NCBI RefSeq assembly: GCF_000527695.1
Contig: NZ_ATSX01000001.1
Coordinates: 744,001 to 808,000 of the forward strand
Direction: 5' to 3'
Length of the DNA: 64,000 bases
From: Commensalibacter papalotli (ex Servin-Garciduenas et al. 2014)
GTDB taxonomy: Bacteria > Pseudomonadota > Alphaproteobacteria > Acetobacterales > Acetobacteraceae
Shown: piece after piece, positions 9,192 to 19,107 of the stretch
How positions within the stretch are numbered: position 1 is the first letter of the stretch
How the letters are laid out: the number at the start of each line of letters is the position of its first letter
Translations under genes and position numbers: made by a program
Notes under the pieces: generated by a model
Database searches by the model: none
What the model was told of the DNA's origin: nothing
What the model saw: only the letters and a program-made list of their open reading frames with translations

Positions 9192-10280
9192 TTAAAAACC
9201 AGTAAGTGGTAAAAATATTTTTATATCAGTTTTACCTTTTTGGCTATGAATATCAATGATTCCTCCATGATCATTAATGATTTTTCCACAAAGTGCCAAT
9301 CCTAATCCTGTTCCATTAGGTCGACTGCTGACAAAGGGCTCAAATAAACGTTGTTTGATAGAATCTGAAATGCCAGGACCATTATCACGAATAATGATCA
9401 TCATAGGCAATGTTACTCTTTTTTTAGCTTTGGAAATATTCATAACCAAATGAGGTTCATATCCAATAATAAGCGTAATCTCTCCATCCTTACGCGTTGT
9501 ACCAATAGCTTCAGCCGCATTTTTAATGAGATTAATAAAAACTTGGATTAATTGATCTTTATCAGCTTTTATCAATGGCAAAGAAGGATCATAAATAGTT
9601 TTGATAGGTATAGTGGAGGCAAATCCATTTTCAGCTATTTTTTTTACGTGTGCTAATACAGAGTAAATATTAACATCACTAATTTGCAAAGTTCGATTAT
9701 AAAAAACGCCTGTTCGATCAACTAGGTTCTTAATTCTCTCGACCTCATTACAAATTAAGGTTGTAAGCTCTTTATCATTTTCATTTAAAGAATTCTCTAG
9801 TAATTGAGCAGCTCCTTTTATACCAGAGAGTGGATTTTTTATTTCGTGAGCAAGCAAAGCAGCCATATTTGCTACACTTCTAGAAACTTTATGGAAGCTT
9901 TCTTTTTCTTCAATTGTTTTAACAATTGAATAATCATGAAGACTGATCGTTATATAGTTTTCATTATTAATAAAAGGCGCAATATATAATGTTATTGGTT
10001 TAATGATCTGATTGTAAGTAAAAATATCGACTTCATATTCAACAATAGCCCTTTTTTTTGCTTTTACTTTTTTTATAAGGTCGGCAACGTCATAGGCTTT
10101 GGGGAAGAATGAGTAGAGAGAATATTGATGAAGGTTTTTTCTCGAAATCATTAAAAAATCTTCAGCAGCACCATTCATATATAAGATATTGTATTGATCA
10201 TTTGCCACAATCAAAGGGGTTGGCAAGGATTCAATAATATCATAGCCATTCGAATCTTTAAGAGGTTCTTGCATTTTCAC
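9192..10280 (-). CDS. ntrB: Nitrogen regulation sensor kinase NtrB
   Basis: This 362-residue soluble histidine kinase has no membrane segment. An N-terminal PAS domain (about 15-130) is followed by a HisKA domain with the phospho-acceptor in ALLAHEIKNPLSGIKGAAQ near 145. The HATPase domain shows the N box (INLIKNAAEAIG), RDNGPGI and NGTGLGLALCGKI. NtrB phosphorylates or dephosphorylates NtrC according to nitrogen status, classically sensed through PII; no glnB is in this window. It begins 5 bases after dusB, the usual nifR3-ntrB arrangement. Confidence 0.95.
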   Translation of the reverse strand: MKMQEPLKDSNGYDIIESLPTPLIVANDQYNILYMNGAAEDFLMISRKNLHQYSLYSFFPKAYDVADLIKKVKAKKRAIVEYEVDIFTYNQIIKPITLYIAPFINNENYITISLHDYSIVKTIEEKESFHKVSRSVANMAALLAHEIKNPLSGIKGAAQLLENSLNENDKELTTLICNEVERIKNLVDRTGVFYNRTLQISDVNIYSVLAHVKKIAENGFASTIPIKTIYDPSLPLIKADKDQLIQVFINLIKNAAEAIGTTRKDGEITLIIGYEPHLVMNISKAKKRVTLPMMIIIRDNGPGISDSIKQRLFEPFVSSRPNGTGLGLALCGKIINDHGGIIDIHSQKGKTDIKIFLPLTGF

Positions 10281-10285
10281 AAATA

Positions 10286-11320
10286 TTAATGAAGTAAAGC
10301 TTCTTGTTGATGTTGAATATTTTGATCGTAAAAGGTCTGAATAGCTGTAATCACGTCTTCAGGATTATCCATTTGATTGATTGATGCCCTAAAAGCAGCC
10401 GAACCATGTAATCCAGCTGAATACCATGAAATATGTTTGCGTGATAATCTGACCCCGGAACGATCACCGTAATAAGATAACATACTGTTATAATGTTTTA
10501 ATAAAATCTCTTTTTGTGCTGGCAAAGAAGGATCATCAAGGATTTCATGATGCGTAAAATAATGTCTTAATTGTGCAAGGAACCAAGGTTTTCCGTAACA
10601 TCCCCTCCCAACCATTAAGCCATCTGCTCCAGACTGTTGAAGTGCGATTGTTGCTGTTTCAATATCAATAATATCTCCATTCACAATGATAGGAATAGAA
10701 ACAGCTTCTTTGACGCTACGAATGAAAGCCCAATCGGCAGAACCACGATAAAGTTGTTGTCGAGTGCGACCATGAATCGTCACCATTTTAACTCCACAAT
10801 CTTCCGCAATTTTCGAAAGTGCTGGCGCATTCAAAGATTGTTGATCCCACCCCATACGCATTTTCAGGGTCACTGGCACGTTAACTGCTTTGACAACAGC
10901 TTTTAAAATAGTTGCTGCTTTTTCTTCGTCCTGCATCAATGCTGAACCTGCTTGTTGACCAACAGCTACTTTTTTAACAGGGCAACCAAAATTAATATCA
11001 ATGATATTTGCCCCATGATCCACAGCGATTCTAGCAGCTTCGGCCATTGCTGTGGGATCAGAACCTGCCAATTGTGTAGAATTTAAACCATCTGTAAGAG
11101 GCTCAGCCATTTGTAAAGTTGTTTTGTTTTCTCGAATAAGCGCCCAAGATGCAATCATTTCAGAAACGACCAGCCCTGCTCCGAATTCTTTTACCAATTT
11201 ACGAAAAGGATAATCCGTTACCCCAGCCATAGGGGCAAGAATAATGGGAACATCTATAATTTTATCTTTGTCTAAACAAATTGGTTTTAATACAGGAATA
11301 GTTTTAGTAGAAATGGTCAC
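10286..11320 (-). CDS. dusB: tRNA-dihydrouridine synthase DusB (NifR3)
   Basis: At 344 residues this is a full-length Dus-family flavoprotein that reduces specific uridines in the tRNA D-loop. It shows the FMN-barrel start [14 protein letters not shown], the catalytic cysteine in [10 protein letters not shown], and [22 protein letters not shown] and NGDI...[14 protein letters not shown]. It is the first gene of the ntr operon, the position that gave it the old name nifR3. It is divergent from ispDF across 130 bases, which must contain the operon promoter. Confidence 0.96.
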   Translation of the reverse strand: MTISTKTIPVLKPICLDKDKIIDVPIILAPMAGVTDYPFRKLVKEFGAGLVVSEMIASWALIRENKTTLQMAEPLTDGLNSTQLAGSDPTAMAEAARIAVDHGANIIDINFGCPVKKVAVGQQAGSALMQDEEKAATILKAVVKAVNVPVTLKMRMGWDQQSLNAPALSKIAEDCGVKMVTIHGRTRQQLYRGSADWAFIRSVKEAVSIPIIVNGDIIDIETATIALQQSGADGLMVGRGCYGKPWFLAQLRHYFTHHEILDDPSLPAQKEILLKHYNSMLSYYGDRSGVRLSRKHISWYSAGLHGSAAFRASINQMDNPEDVITAIQTFYDQNIQHQQEALLH

Positions 11321-11450
11321 AATCTTTTGCTTTCTTTACAATCACCTGGCAACATTATCATAATAGCTCTATTATTCAATCTTGAATAAAAGCTTATTCT
11401 TAAATAAAAACACTTAGTAAAATCTTCAATAAGTTGGATATCTTAATTTT

Positions 11451-12611
11451 ATGCGTATAGCCCTTATTATCCTCGCAGCCGGTGTAGGAAAACGTTTCAA
11501 TAAAGATGGAACTGTGCCAAAGCAATATATTCATTTGCTGGGGCACCCTGTCATTTATCATGCCACAAAAGCTTTTTTACCTCACGTAACTTGTATTCAA
11601 CCCGTTGGTGATCCCGATCAACTTTTATCTATTTTGGCACCTTTAAATAGTAACAAAATTTTACCTCCTATTATAGGTGGCGCCGAACGTCAAGACAGTG
11701 TTCGTGCAGGATTAGAAGCTCTAGCGAAGTTACCTGCTGAGAAGCAACCTGATATTGTGTTAGTTCACGACGGGGCCAGACCTAATATTTCTACCGATAT
11801 TATTCTAAGAGTTGTTGAGGCTTTAAAAGATTACCCAGCAGCTATTCCTGCTATTCCTGTAGCAGAAACCTTAAAACGAAATAAAGATCAGTTCATAGAA
11901 GAAACTGTTTCTAGGGATAATTTATACAGGGCACAAACCCCTCAAGGGTTTCAGTTTCAGCCTTTCTTGACAATTCATAGGCAGGCCGCGGGTTCCAGCG
12001 CAACAGATGATGCTGCATTATTTGAAAATGTTGGTCTAAAGGTTGCTATAGTTCAAGGGGATGAAAATAATATAAAACTTACCTATCAGGAAGATTTAAA
12101 AAGACTGGAATGTTTAATGAGTAATATGATGTTACCCAGAGTTGGTGCTGGATTTGATGTGCACGCTTTTGAAAAAGGACGTCCTCTTCATTTATGTGGT
12201 ATAGAGGTTCCTCATGAATTTGGGCTGGCTGGTCACTCTGATGCAGACGTTGGTTTACATGCATTGTGTGATGCAATTTATGGTGCCTTGGCAGAAGGAG
12301 ACATTGGGGCTCATTTTCCACCATCTGATAATCAATGGAAAAATGCAGATAGTAAACAATTTTTAATTCATGCAGGTGAACGTGTACGCATACGTGGAGG
12401 AAAGATTATTAATATTGATCTAACTTTGATTTGTGAACGTCCCAAAATGCGCCCATATATTGATCAAATGCGCGAAAAAGTGGCAGAGCTTTTGCAAATT
12501 GAATTTTCTCGTGTTTCCGTAAAAGCAACAACAACTGAAAAACTTGGTTTTACAGGTAGAGAAGAAGGTATTGCTTGTCAGGCAATGACGAGTATTTTGT
12601 TACCAGAATAA
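11451..12611 (+). CDS. ispDF: Bifunctional IspD/IspF isoprenoid enzyme
   Basis: This 386-residue fusion carries two steps of the MEP pathway for isoprenoid precursors. Residues 1 to about 225 are IspD (MEP cytidylyltransferase): [20 protein letters not shown] and a substrate-binding RAQTPQGF. Residues from about 228 are IspF (cyclodiphosphate synthase): GAGFDVHAF and [21 protein letters not shown] with metal-binding D and H residues, then [11 protein letters not shown] and the terminal [15 protein letters not shown]. The fusion is common in alphaproteobacteria. The gene is monocistronic and ends in a strong bidirectional hairpin. Confidence 0.97.
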   Translation: MRIALIILAAGVGKRFNKDGTVPKQYIHLLGHPVIYHATKAFLPHVTCIQPVGDPDQLLSILAPLNSNKILPPIIGGAERQDSVRAGLEALAKLPAEKQPDIVLVHDGARPNISTDIILRVVEALKDYPAAIPAIPVAETLKRNKDQFIEETVSRDNLYRAQTPQGFQFQPFLTIHRQAAGSSATDDAALFENVGLKVAIVQGDENNIKLTYQEDLKRLECLMSNMMLPRVGAGFDVHAFEKGRPLHLCGIEVPHEFGLAGHSDADVGLHALCDAIYGALAEGDIGAHFPPSDNQWKNADSKQFLIHAGERVRIRGGKIINIDLTLICERPKMRPYIDQMREKVAELLQIEFSRVSVKATTTEKLGFTGREEGIACQAMTSILLPE

Positions 12612-12620
12612 ACATGAGTA

Positions 12621-12646
12621 AGTAAGGTTTATTAAAAAACCTTACT
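12621..12646. terminator. Bidirectional intrinsic terminator between ispDF and the DUF3050 gene
   Basis: A perfect 10-bp stem (AGTAAGGTTT at 12621-12630, AAACCTTACT at 12637-12646) closes a 6-base loop between two convergent stop codons. AT-rich tracts flank both sides, so it can serve either strand. Confidence 0.75.
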
Positions 12647-12660
12647 ACTTTATTTAAAAG

Positions 12661-13446
12661 TTATATTTTAGCGACACCAGCGGTTAAATCTGTATAGATT
12701 CCATCCCATAGATTAATTCGATGTTGAACAGCAGCTATGGCACTTTTTAATAAGGAGATATATTTTTCTGGGTTATCTTTTAAGTTGGAAATGATACTAT
12801 TGACGGCTGGACCATGAGAATCGCCATCAAGTTCAATATGTCTGACTAAATAATACACAAATTTAGGATAATCTTCCTCTTTTAATCCCCATTCCTTTAG
12901 TAAATTACTAAACATTTCAGGAATAGCATCTTCTCGGCCATAAAAAAAAGAGCCAAGAACTTCATCTATGCTGCCATTTATGGCTGTATTTAAATTATGG
13001 GTTACAAATTGTTTGACGTAATCAGGAATGTCTTGTTTAGCAACGATTTCGTTGAAATTCCCTTTTGGATTTTTTTCAAAATCACTTACCATAGTAAGAA
13101 CTTGTTTAGGATCTGCTTGAACATCTTTCATCGCATGTAAATACATTTCGTAATGAGAGGCGTGTGTTCCATCAAGGTTAACATCAGTTTCTTCGCCAAG
13201 AATAATATCATTCATAGCTCTTGCTGCTTTATTATTGCTTTTAGGAGTCCAAGGAATGGTTACGCATGTAAATTCTTGTTGCAGACGTTTTGCAAGGCTC
13301 ATAAAGTCCCAAACAGCAAAAACATGATATTTCATGAAATAACGTAAATCATCAATTGTTTTAATATAGCTAAACAACTTATGATTTCTCATTTTATGAT
13401 TAGCTTCTTTGAGTTCAGCTTCGTATGTTGAAATTTTATTTGACAT
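12661..13446 (-). CDS. DUF3050 family protein (heme-oxygenase-like fold)
   Basis: This 261-residue protein matches my recollection of the DUF3050 family, predicted to fold like heme oxygenase and the heme-oxygenase-like diiron oxidases. Possible metal ligands are H41 (YHVFAVWDF), E85/E86 (GEETD), H95 and H98-E100 (HASHYEMY), and the acidic/His cluster RHIELDGDSHGP near 210. Most residues would lie in helices, and there is no signal peptide. The substrate is unknown. It appears monocistronic behind its own -10 element and is not obviously linked to either neighbour. Confidence 0.78.
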   Translation of the reverse strand: MSNKISTYEAELKEANHKMRNHKLFSYIKTIDDLRYFMKYHVFAVWDFMSLAKRLQQEFTCVTIPWTPKSNNKAARAMNDIILGEETDVNLDGTHASHYEMYLHAMKDVQADPKQVLTMVSDFEKNPKGNFNEIVAKQDIPDYVKQFVTHNLNTAINGSIDEVLGSFFYGREDAIPEMFSNLLKEWGLKEEDYPKFVYYLVRHIELDGDSHGPAVNSIISNLKDNPEKYISLLKSAIAAVQHRINLWDGIYTDLTAGVAKI

Positions 13447-13498
13447 CTTGTTTCTTCTTAAAAAATCTTATTTCTTTGTTCTAAAAACATACATTCTT

Positions 13499-13515
13499 AG
13501 TAGAATTATACTACT
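13499..13515 (-). promoter_or_regulatory. Perfect -10 hexamer inside an inverted repeat upstream of the DUF3050 gene
   Basis: Read on the minus strand, AGTAG-TATAATT-CTACT places a perfect TATAAT between two 5-bp inverted half-sites. It lies about 55 bases before the ATG at 13446. No good -35 is seen at 17 bases. The layout would suit a repressor or activator bound across the -10, but half-sites this short can arise by chance. Confidence 0.38.
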
Positions 13516-13556
13516 TTGAAAATGTCATAAATAAAATATATTTTTATTGTGAAATA

Positions 13557-14282
13557 TTAATTTTTAGAAATTTTTAAAAACTCGAAAGAATCAATTAAAT
13601 CTGCATTAATTTTCTTTAATCTTTCTTGTTGTTCTGTATCTTTTCCCCAAATTTCCGCCTGAATGGTTTCGTCAAGATAAGCATATTTAAAAGCTTGTTG
13701 TGTATTAATTTTACCTTCTTTTAAAGCAATAGTTAAAATCATACTTCCTAATAAAGGGATAGTAATAGCAAAAAAAGTTAACTCTGCATCATCAAGTTGC
13801 AAAAGGTAACGTTCAAAAATATTAATGACCTCTGGTTGTTGATTGATTGGCATGATTCCAGGTTGAATCTTTAGCTTGATTTGAAATTTATCCTCTATCC
13901 ATTTTATCAAAGGAATCCATTTTTCTTGCTGTTGCACAATAAGTTTTTTGGGAGTTTCAGCATGATAACATAATAAATCCCCATTGACGTATGGCAGCAA
14001 AGCTTGAATATAAATTTGGCGATCAGGTGCAACTTTTTCAATCATTGTTCCTGTAATTTGGGTCATTGGTAAATCATCAAAAGAGAATGTATCGCCTTTT
14101 TTAGCCCCTGCTTTTCCCCATTCTTCAGCAATTTTTTCTGCTAATACATGATTTTGAACAAAAAGCTCTGTTTTTTTAGGTAATTTTACGGGACGTTTAT
14201 CTAATAAAATTTGATATCCCATATCATTATGAACAATACTCACAGTTTCCCAAAAGCGACGTAATTTAATAACTTCACTCAT
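13557..14282 (-). CDS. ATP12 family F1-ATPase assembly chaperone
   Basis: This 241-residue protein has the ATP12 opening RRFWETVSIVHNDMGYQILLDKRPVKLPKKTEL, the central EEWGKAG...DDLPMTQ segment, YVNGDLLCYHAETP, and a helical C-terminus with LIDSFEFLK. In mitochondria ATP12 binds the F1 alpha subunit before assembly. The bacterial homologue is confined largely to alphaproteobacteria and is thought to do the same. It lies 30 bases after the AsmA gene and appears to be the last gene of the rarA-rluC-asmA-atp12 run. Confidence 0.9.
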   Translation of the reverse strand: MSEVIKLRRFWETVSIVHNDMGYQILLDKRPVKLPKKTELFVQNHVLAEKIAEEWGKAGAKKGDTFSFDDLPMTQITGTMIEKVAPDRQIYIQALLPYVNGDLLCYHAETPKKLIVQQQEKWIPLIKWIEDKFQIKLKIQPGIMPINQQPEVINIFERYLLQLDDAELTFFAITIPLLGSMILTIALKEGKINTQQAFKYAYLDETIQAEIWGKDTEQQERLKKINADLIDSFEFLKISKN

Positions 14283-14312
14283 AATGATATCTTATCCTTC
14301 TTAAACATTTAC

Positions 14313-16484
14313 TTATTTTTTCAGAGAAATCCCCAAAGGGTTTCTAGCCTTATCCAATGCGTCCTTACAATAATTTGTAGGAACTACTGATTTTGTTAAT
14401 GCATTGATATTCAGAGAAAAAACCTTATTTTTATTCTTATCAAAAGTTGTATAAGGTTTTGAAAGCGTTCCCCCCACCCGTATGGGTGCAGAAGCACTGA
14501 TCGCTCCCAGACGAATATCAGGAGTAAAGTGGAGATTTAATTTTTGATCAGGAATATTCAAATCACCTTGTCCATTCAGCGCAAATTGATTGGTTTGTAA
14601 GGTTAATGTATCAAAATATAATATTTCAGGATTAATCTGCGCACGAACTGCCAGACATTGAGTTGCCAAAGATTCTTTTAAGGGCAAAGTTGAAGCCGCT
14701 TGGCCAATATAATGTTTAAGACCTTCTGCTTCTAACTTGCCGTCTGTTCCCAGCAATCCCAATTTTCCTGTGATATTATTTTTCCATTCTTGCCAATCAT
14801 AACCTTTACTGAAGAAATCTCCCATAATAGTCACTTGTCCTGTATAGACATTGGCAATAGCAAAATATGCTTCCATCCATTTCATAGGAAATGAAGATGG
14901 TTTTAGGTTAATAGTTATTGTTGGAGGGGCTTGCTTTATAGAATATAAAATATTTCCTTTGAAATTACTCACATTATTAGCAAGTTGAAACTGCGTTAAA
15001 GCAAGCTCTTTATTTTTCCAAGCAACATTAGTAGAGAAATTATCGAAATGAAATTGATTAACTTTGATACTATTACTAGTTAACTTGCCATTTGTATAAA
15101 TATTATACAAATCCTCGTTGGACATATGCATAAAAAAAGATAATATTAGTGGAAATGAAGCTGTAATTTTTCCTGTATATTTAATATTTTGAGCATTAAT
15201 ATCTCCTATTCCTTTAAAGTAATTATTATATTTTAAAAGATTTAGATTAACATCTAATGATGGTGTATTACCGCCTATATTTCCGTTTAATTCGAGATTA
15301 TAATTGGCAGAGGTCAATTTTCCTGATACTGAAAGCATTTTTTTAGTTTGAAAGAAAAAGTTATTTTGTAAAGATCTTAATGATCCCAAATCTCCTGACC
15401 AGCGAAACATAGTGCCATATAATTGACCTGTAATCTGAGTATTGACATTACTATTTAAATCATTGGCAATGATTTCAGTGCTGGTAAGTTGTAAATCAGC
15501 AGGCAAAAAATCTGCTTTTATTTTACCAGTATGAAGTTGTAGCTGATTAATTTGGGGTTTAGCCACTGGATCATTATCAGAAGCAACATCTTTAATAGCC
15601 GTACTCAAGGTTATATTTTCAATAGAAGGTAAATTCGCATGAGGTAAAAGTTGGTTCAAATCATTTAGATTTAAAATAGTTCCTCGCAGTGTAATATCAT
15701 ATCCTTTTATTTGAACGAGATTTTTCAAAGTCCCACTGACACGTAAACTGCCAATATTTTGCTTGCGAATATACTGCGTTAAATTGACTTGAAATTTAAC
15801 GGGTTGCGAAACAATCCCTTCATTTTCTAACAACTCATCAAAATGACTTACCCTGCCAGAAATAGTAAAGTCAGCATGATGATGTGAACCATTAATGTTA
15901 AATTTAACTTTATTTGATTCAAGCTGATTCAGCTCTGCTTGAGTAAATATAAGATGTGCATTTTTGTGGGTATAAGCATCATCATACCAACATTCCACAT
16001 TTAAAAGTTGTACGTTGTTAAACTGCCATTTCCATTTACGTCGAGATACTTTATTTGCATCTATTGCAGAAATATCTTTTGGCTTTTCAATAGATTGTAA
16101 ATCCCAATTTTTCTTTCCTTGTGCATCACGCTCCAGATATATTTTAACATCTGATAGCTCAATGGTTTGAAAATGTATTTTTTTCTGCCACAGAGACCAT
16201 ATATTTAAATCAGCTTTTAAATGACCTGCGGTAATAAAATCAGGGTTTTTACCATTCGGCATGTTGGACAAGGTTATCTGAGAAGCTTGGATTTCTGGCC
16301 AAGGGAAAATATGAATATCTAGATTAGTAAGAGTTAATTTTCGCCCTGTCTGTTTTTCGACATTCGAATACAGTTGTTCTAAGATCATTTTGCGATCAAC
16401 AAAATGATCCAATGCGAACAAACTACCCCCTATTAAGCAGAATATAATTCCACAACTTCCAAGAATAACCTTTTTTTTATTCAT
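14313..16484 (-). CDS. AsmA family inner-membrane-anchored protein
   Basis: This 723-residue protein begins with a single membrane anchor (about residues 6-27). The AsmA-type opening follows, with LEQLYSNVEKQTGRKLTLTNLDIHIFPWPEIQASQ and the repeated beta-rich LSDVKIYLERDAQGKKNW pattern. The C-terminal third has the AsmA_2 features: ITGKLGLLGTDGKLEAEG, then a repeated-strand core ending in PIRVGGTLSKPYTTFD. AsmA proteins are periplasmic, bridge-like proteins linked to phospholipid transport to the outer membrane. The start overlaps the upstream pseudouridine synthase stop by 4 bases, indicating translational coupling. Confidence 0.88.
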   Translation of the reverse strand: MNKKKVILGSCGIIFCLIGGSLFALDHFVDRKMILEQLYSNVEKQTGRKLTLTNLDIHIFPWPEIQASQITLSNMPNGKNPDFITAGHLKADLNIWSLWQKKIHFQTIELSDVKIYLERDAQGKKNWDLQSIEKPKDISAIDANKVSRRKWKWQFNNVQLLNVECWYDDAYTHKNAHLIFTQAELNQLESNKVKFNINGSHHHADFTISGRVSHFDELLENEGIVSQPVKFQVNLTQYIRKQNIGSLRVSGTLKNLVQIKGYDITLRGTILNLNDLNQLLPHANLPSIENITLSTAIKDVASDNDPVAKPQINQLQLHTGKIKADFLPADLQLTSTEIIANDLNSNVNTQITGQLYGTMFRWSGDLGSLRSLQNNFFFQTKKMLSVSGKLTSANYNLELNGNIGGNTPSLDVNLNLLKYNNYFKGIGDINAQNIKYTGKITASFPLILSFFMHMSNEDLYNIYTNGKLTSNSIKVNQFHFDNFSTNVAWKNKELALTQFQLANNVSNFKGNILYSIKQAPPTITINLKPSSFPMKWMEAYFAIANVYTGQVTIMGDFFSKGYDWQEWKNNITGKLGLLGTDGKLEAEGLKHYIGQAASTLPLKESLATQCLAVRAQINPEILYFDTLTLQTNQFALNGQGDLNIPDQKLNLHFTPDIRLGAISASAPIRVGGTLSKPYTTFDKNKNKVFSLNINALTKSVVPTNYCKDALDKARNPLGISLKK

Positions 16485-17458
16485 TTTTTAGTCCGAATAG
16501 CTGTTTTTTCTGTTGGGATCACAAACCCTAAATGCTCAAATGTTTCTTTCATATGCTCAGGCAAAGGTGCCTCTATAACTAACCTTCCCCCTGACGGATG
16601 AGGCATATCTAGGGCACGCGCATGAAGATGTAGTTTCTGAGAAAAACCATCCATAAAAGGCATTTCTTTATTATATTTTTTATCACCTAGAATAGGCGTT
16701 TTCATTTCTGCACAATGAACACGCAGCTGATGCATACGCCCTGTTAAAGGATAAAGTTCAACCAAAGCAAGCTTTCTGGCGGCAAAATCTTTAACTTCGT
16801 ACTCTGTAATGGCACGTTGTGCTTCTTTATTTTTAGCATCAGCGGCCTCTATATGAGAACCATTTTGGTATTCTACTTTTAACAAAGGTAAATCAATACG
16901 GCCACTGAGTGGTGAAGGTCGACGCGTTGTAATCGCCCAATAGGTTTTTTTCATCTCCCTACTTCTGAAAGCTGCTGAGAGTTTAGCAGCAGAAGCTGGG
17001 TGGCGTGCTATCAACAATAGTCCAGAAGTATCTTTATCAAGACGATGTACCAAAGAAGGGCGATATTTACTGTCAAATTGTAAAGCTTCTAATATTCCAT
17101 CAATATGACTGGTAACGTTACTGCCACCTTGTACAGCTATGCCAGAAGGTTTATTGATAACAAACAAATCATCGTCTTGATAAATAATCCATTCTTTTAA
17201 TTGTTTTGCTAGTTTAGGATCAACTTGTTGAGGTTGCTTGGCTTTTTCATGATCAATCTCAACGATTGGAAAACGAACGATCTCACCTTCTTTTAAATGT
17301 GTTGCGGCTTGAACTCGTTTTCCATCGACACGAATTTGTCCTGTACGACATAATTTTTGGATTACGCCTTGGGTGATATTAGGATTTTGCCGTTTGATCC
17401 AACGATCTAGTCTAACATCGCCATCTTCTTTTAAAATTGAAATATGTAAAATTTTCAT
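16481..17458 (-). CDS. RluC/RluD family pseudouridine synthase
   Basis: This 325-residue enzyme has an N-terminal S4 RNA-binding domain (DRWIKRQNPNITQGVIQKLCRTGQIRVDGKRV) and a catalytic domain with the family signature HRLDKDTSGLLLIAR near residue 140, whose Asp attacks the uridine. LTGRMHQLRVHCA is the conserved RluA-class motif III. Enzymes of this group modify 23S rRNA; position specificity (RluC or RluD) cannot be assigned with confidence. It overlaps rarA and the AsmA gene by 4 bases on each side. Confidence 0.93.
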   Translation of the reverse strand: MKILHISILKEDGDVRLDRWIKRQNPNITQGVIQKLCRTGQIRVDGKRVQAATHLKEGEIVRFPIVEIDHEKAKQPQQVDPKLAKQLKEWIIYQDDDLFVINKPSGIAVQGGSNVTSHIDGILEALQFDSKYRPSLVHRLDKDTSGLLLIARHPASAAKLSAAFRSREMKKTYWAITTRRPSPLSGRIDLPLLKVEYQNGSHIEAADAKNKEAQRAITEYEVKDFAARKLALVELYPLTGRMHQLRVHCAEMKTPILGDKKYNKEMPFMDGFSQKLHLHARALDMPHPSGGRLVIEAPLPEHMKETFEHLGFVIPTEKTAIRTKK

Positions 17459-18789
17459 ACAGAACGCTTTTTTCTTAGTTGATTCCAGTGAGACAATCGT
17501 TGAGCAATAGTATCCTCTACGCCACGATTAGTCGGTGTGTAAAATTGTTGAGGTTGCATTTCATCAGGAAAATAATTTTGACCAGAAAAGCCCTCTTCAG
17601 TATCATGATCATACTCATATCCTTTTCCATATCCTAAATCCTTCATCATATTTGTTGGAGCATTCAAAATATGTGCAGGGGGCATAAAGCTTCCAGTTTT
17701 TTTAGCAATCGCTCTTACTTCGTTATATGCCTTGTAAACAGCATTAGATTTGGGAGCTGTTGCTAAATATACAACCAATTCTGCTAAAGCAACCTCACCC
17801 TCAGGCGTACCAAGACGTTCATATGTTTCCCACGCTGCAATTGCAAGGGTTAATGCATTAGGTGATGCAAGTCCTACATCTTCAGCTGCAAAACGAGTTA
17901 ACCTGCGCGCAATATATCTGGGATCTTCTCCACCCTCTAACATTCGAGCAAACCAGTATAAAGCAGCATCAGGATCAGAGCCCCTTAATGATTTATGCAA
18001 AGCTGAAATTAGATTATAATGTCCATCACGGTTACGGTCATATAAAGTAGCCCTGCGGCTCAGGATACGTGTTAAATCTTTACTATCTAGAATTGTATTC
18101 TTAGCATGTAAAATAATTTGTTCAACCATATTTAATAAATAACGACCATCTCCATCAGCCATAGAAATTAAATCATTACGTGCATTTTTAGATAAAGGAA
18201 GTTGACGATCTAATTGCTGCTCTGCACGAGACAAAAGTAAACTAAGAGCCTGTTCATCTAACCTGCGTAAAACTAAAATCTGACAACGTGAAAGCAAAGC
18301 ACTGTTCAAAGTAAAAGACGGGTTCTCTGTTGTCGCACCAATAAGGATGATCGTACCATCCTCTACAACAGGCAAAAAGCCATCTTGTTGTGCACGGTTA
18401 AAGCGATGGATTTCATCAACAAATAATAAAGTGCCTTTACCAGAGTGATTGCGAAACCGTTTCGCTTCATCAAAAGCCTTTTTTAAATCGCTAACCCCTG
18501 AGAAAATAGCTGATATTTGAAGGAAATGCAGATCTGTTTCATGAGCAAGAATACGTGCAATTGTTGTTTTTCCAGTGCCTGGGTTTCCCCATAAAATTAA
18601 ACTTGATAAAGTATGATGTCCTAACATATTCGTTAAGATACCATCAGGGCCCAACAAATGATCCTGACCAATCACTTCATTTAAAGTTTTCGGACGTAAA
18701 GCATCAGCCAAAGGGGATTTTTCTTTGGCTGTACCATTAACAGATATAGATTGTTTTTCTGAATCAGTATCAGATGCGAATAAATCCAT
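17455..18789 (-). CDS. rarA: Replication-associated recombination protein RarA (MgsA)
   Basis: This 444-residue AAA+ ATPase is a full-length RarA, the bacterial homologue of WRNIP1/Mgs1 that acts at stalled replication forks and interacts with SSB. It shows PLADALRPKTLNEVIGQ, Walker A WGNPGTGKTT near residue 70, Walker B LLFVDEIHRFN, sensor I GATTENPSF, and the C-terminal tetramerisation region with GGEDPRYIARRL and VYLATAPKSNAVYKAY. It heads the rarA-rluC-asmA-atp12 run. Confidence 0.97.
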   Translation of the reverse strand: MDLFASDTDSEKQSISVNGTAKEKSPLADALRPKTLNEVIGQDHLLGPDGILTNMLGHHTLSSLILWGNPGTGKTTIARILAHETDLHFLQISAIFSGVSDLKKAFDEAKRFRNHSGKGTLLFVDEIHRFNRAQQDGFLPVVEDGTIILIGATTENPSFTLNSALLSRCQILVLRRLDEQALSLLLSRAEQQLDRQLPLSKNARNDLISMADGDGRYLLNMVEQIILHAKNTILDSKDLTRILSRRATLYDRNRDGHYNLISALHKSLRGSDPDAALYWFARMLEGGEDPRYIARRLTRFAAEDVGLASPNALTLAIAAWETYERLGTPEGEVALAELVVYLATAPKSNAVYKAYNEVRAIAKKTGSFMPPAHILNAPTNMMKDLGYGKGYEYDHDTEEGFSGQNYFPDEMQPQQFYTPTNRGVEDTIAQRLSHWNQLRKKRSV

Positions 18790-18846
18790 TGAAAAGTTAT
18801 CCGTATCTGATTACAAAGAAATTAAAAATATTCATCAACGAAATAA

Positions 18847-19107
18847 TTATTTTGCGTGAACATTTCCGTAAGAAGCAGCCCCAAGACCAGGACAACTACA
18901 AGGAGATCCCAAAGGAACAGGATAAGGAGTATTACAAGAATATGCTCCTGCTTTACAAGCTGTACCATATCCAGCTTTTGATTCTGTTCCAGGAGGCACT
19001 GGCGTGCCAGCTGTTCCAGTACAAGCTGCTAGTAATAAAAGAGAGCCTAGTAATGAGGATTTAATCCCGAAAATGGCTGCCTTTTTTTTATTTTTATTCA
19101 TAGACAT
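18847..19107 (-). CDS. Small lipoprotein, function unknown
   Basis: I chose the ATG at 19107 because GGAG lies 7 bases before it; an ATG four codons upstream overlaps that ribosome site. The 86-residue product begins MSMNKNKKK and has a hydrophobic core followed by the lipobox LLAAC, so the mature form should be a short lipid-anchored protein of about 58 residues. The mature part is rich in Gly, Pro, Ala and Cys, with four further cysteines (GTACKAGAYSCNTP, SPCSCPG) that may form disulfides. I do not recognise the family. It sits alone downstream of the AT-rich gap at 19108-19439. Confidence 0.72.
   Translation of the reverse strand: MSMNKNKKKAAIFGIKSSLLGSLLLLAACTGTAGTPVPPGTESKAGYGTACKAGAYSCNTPYPVPLGSPCSCPGLGAASYGNVHAK

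Noticed and set aside
18774-19064. 96-codon frame on the + strand over the lipoprotein gene
   Set aside because: It is antisense to the lipoprotein gene, has no ribosome site or known pattern, and has a low-complexity composition.
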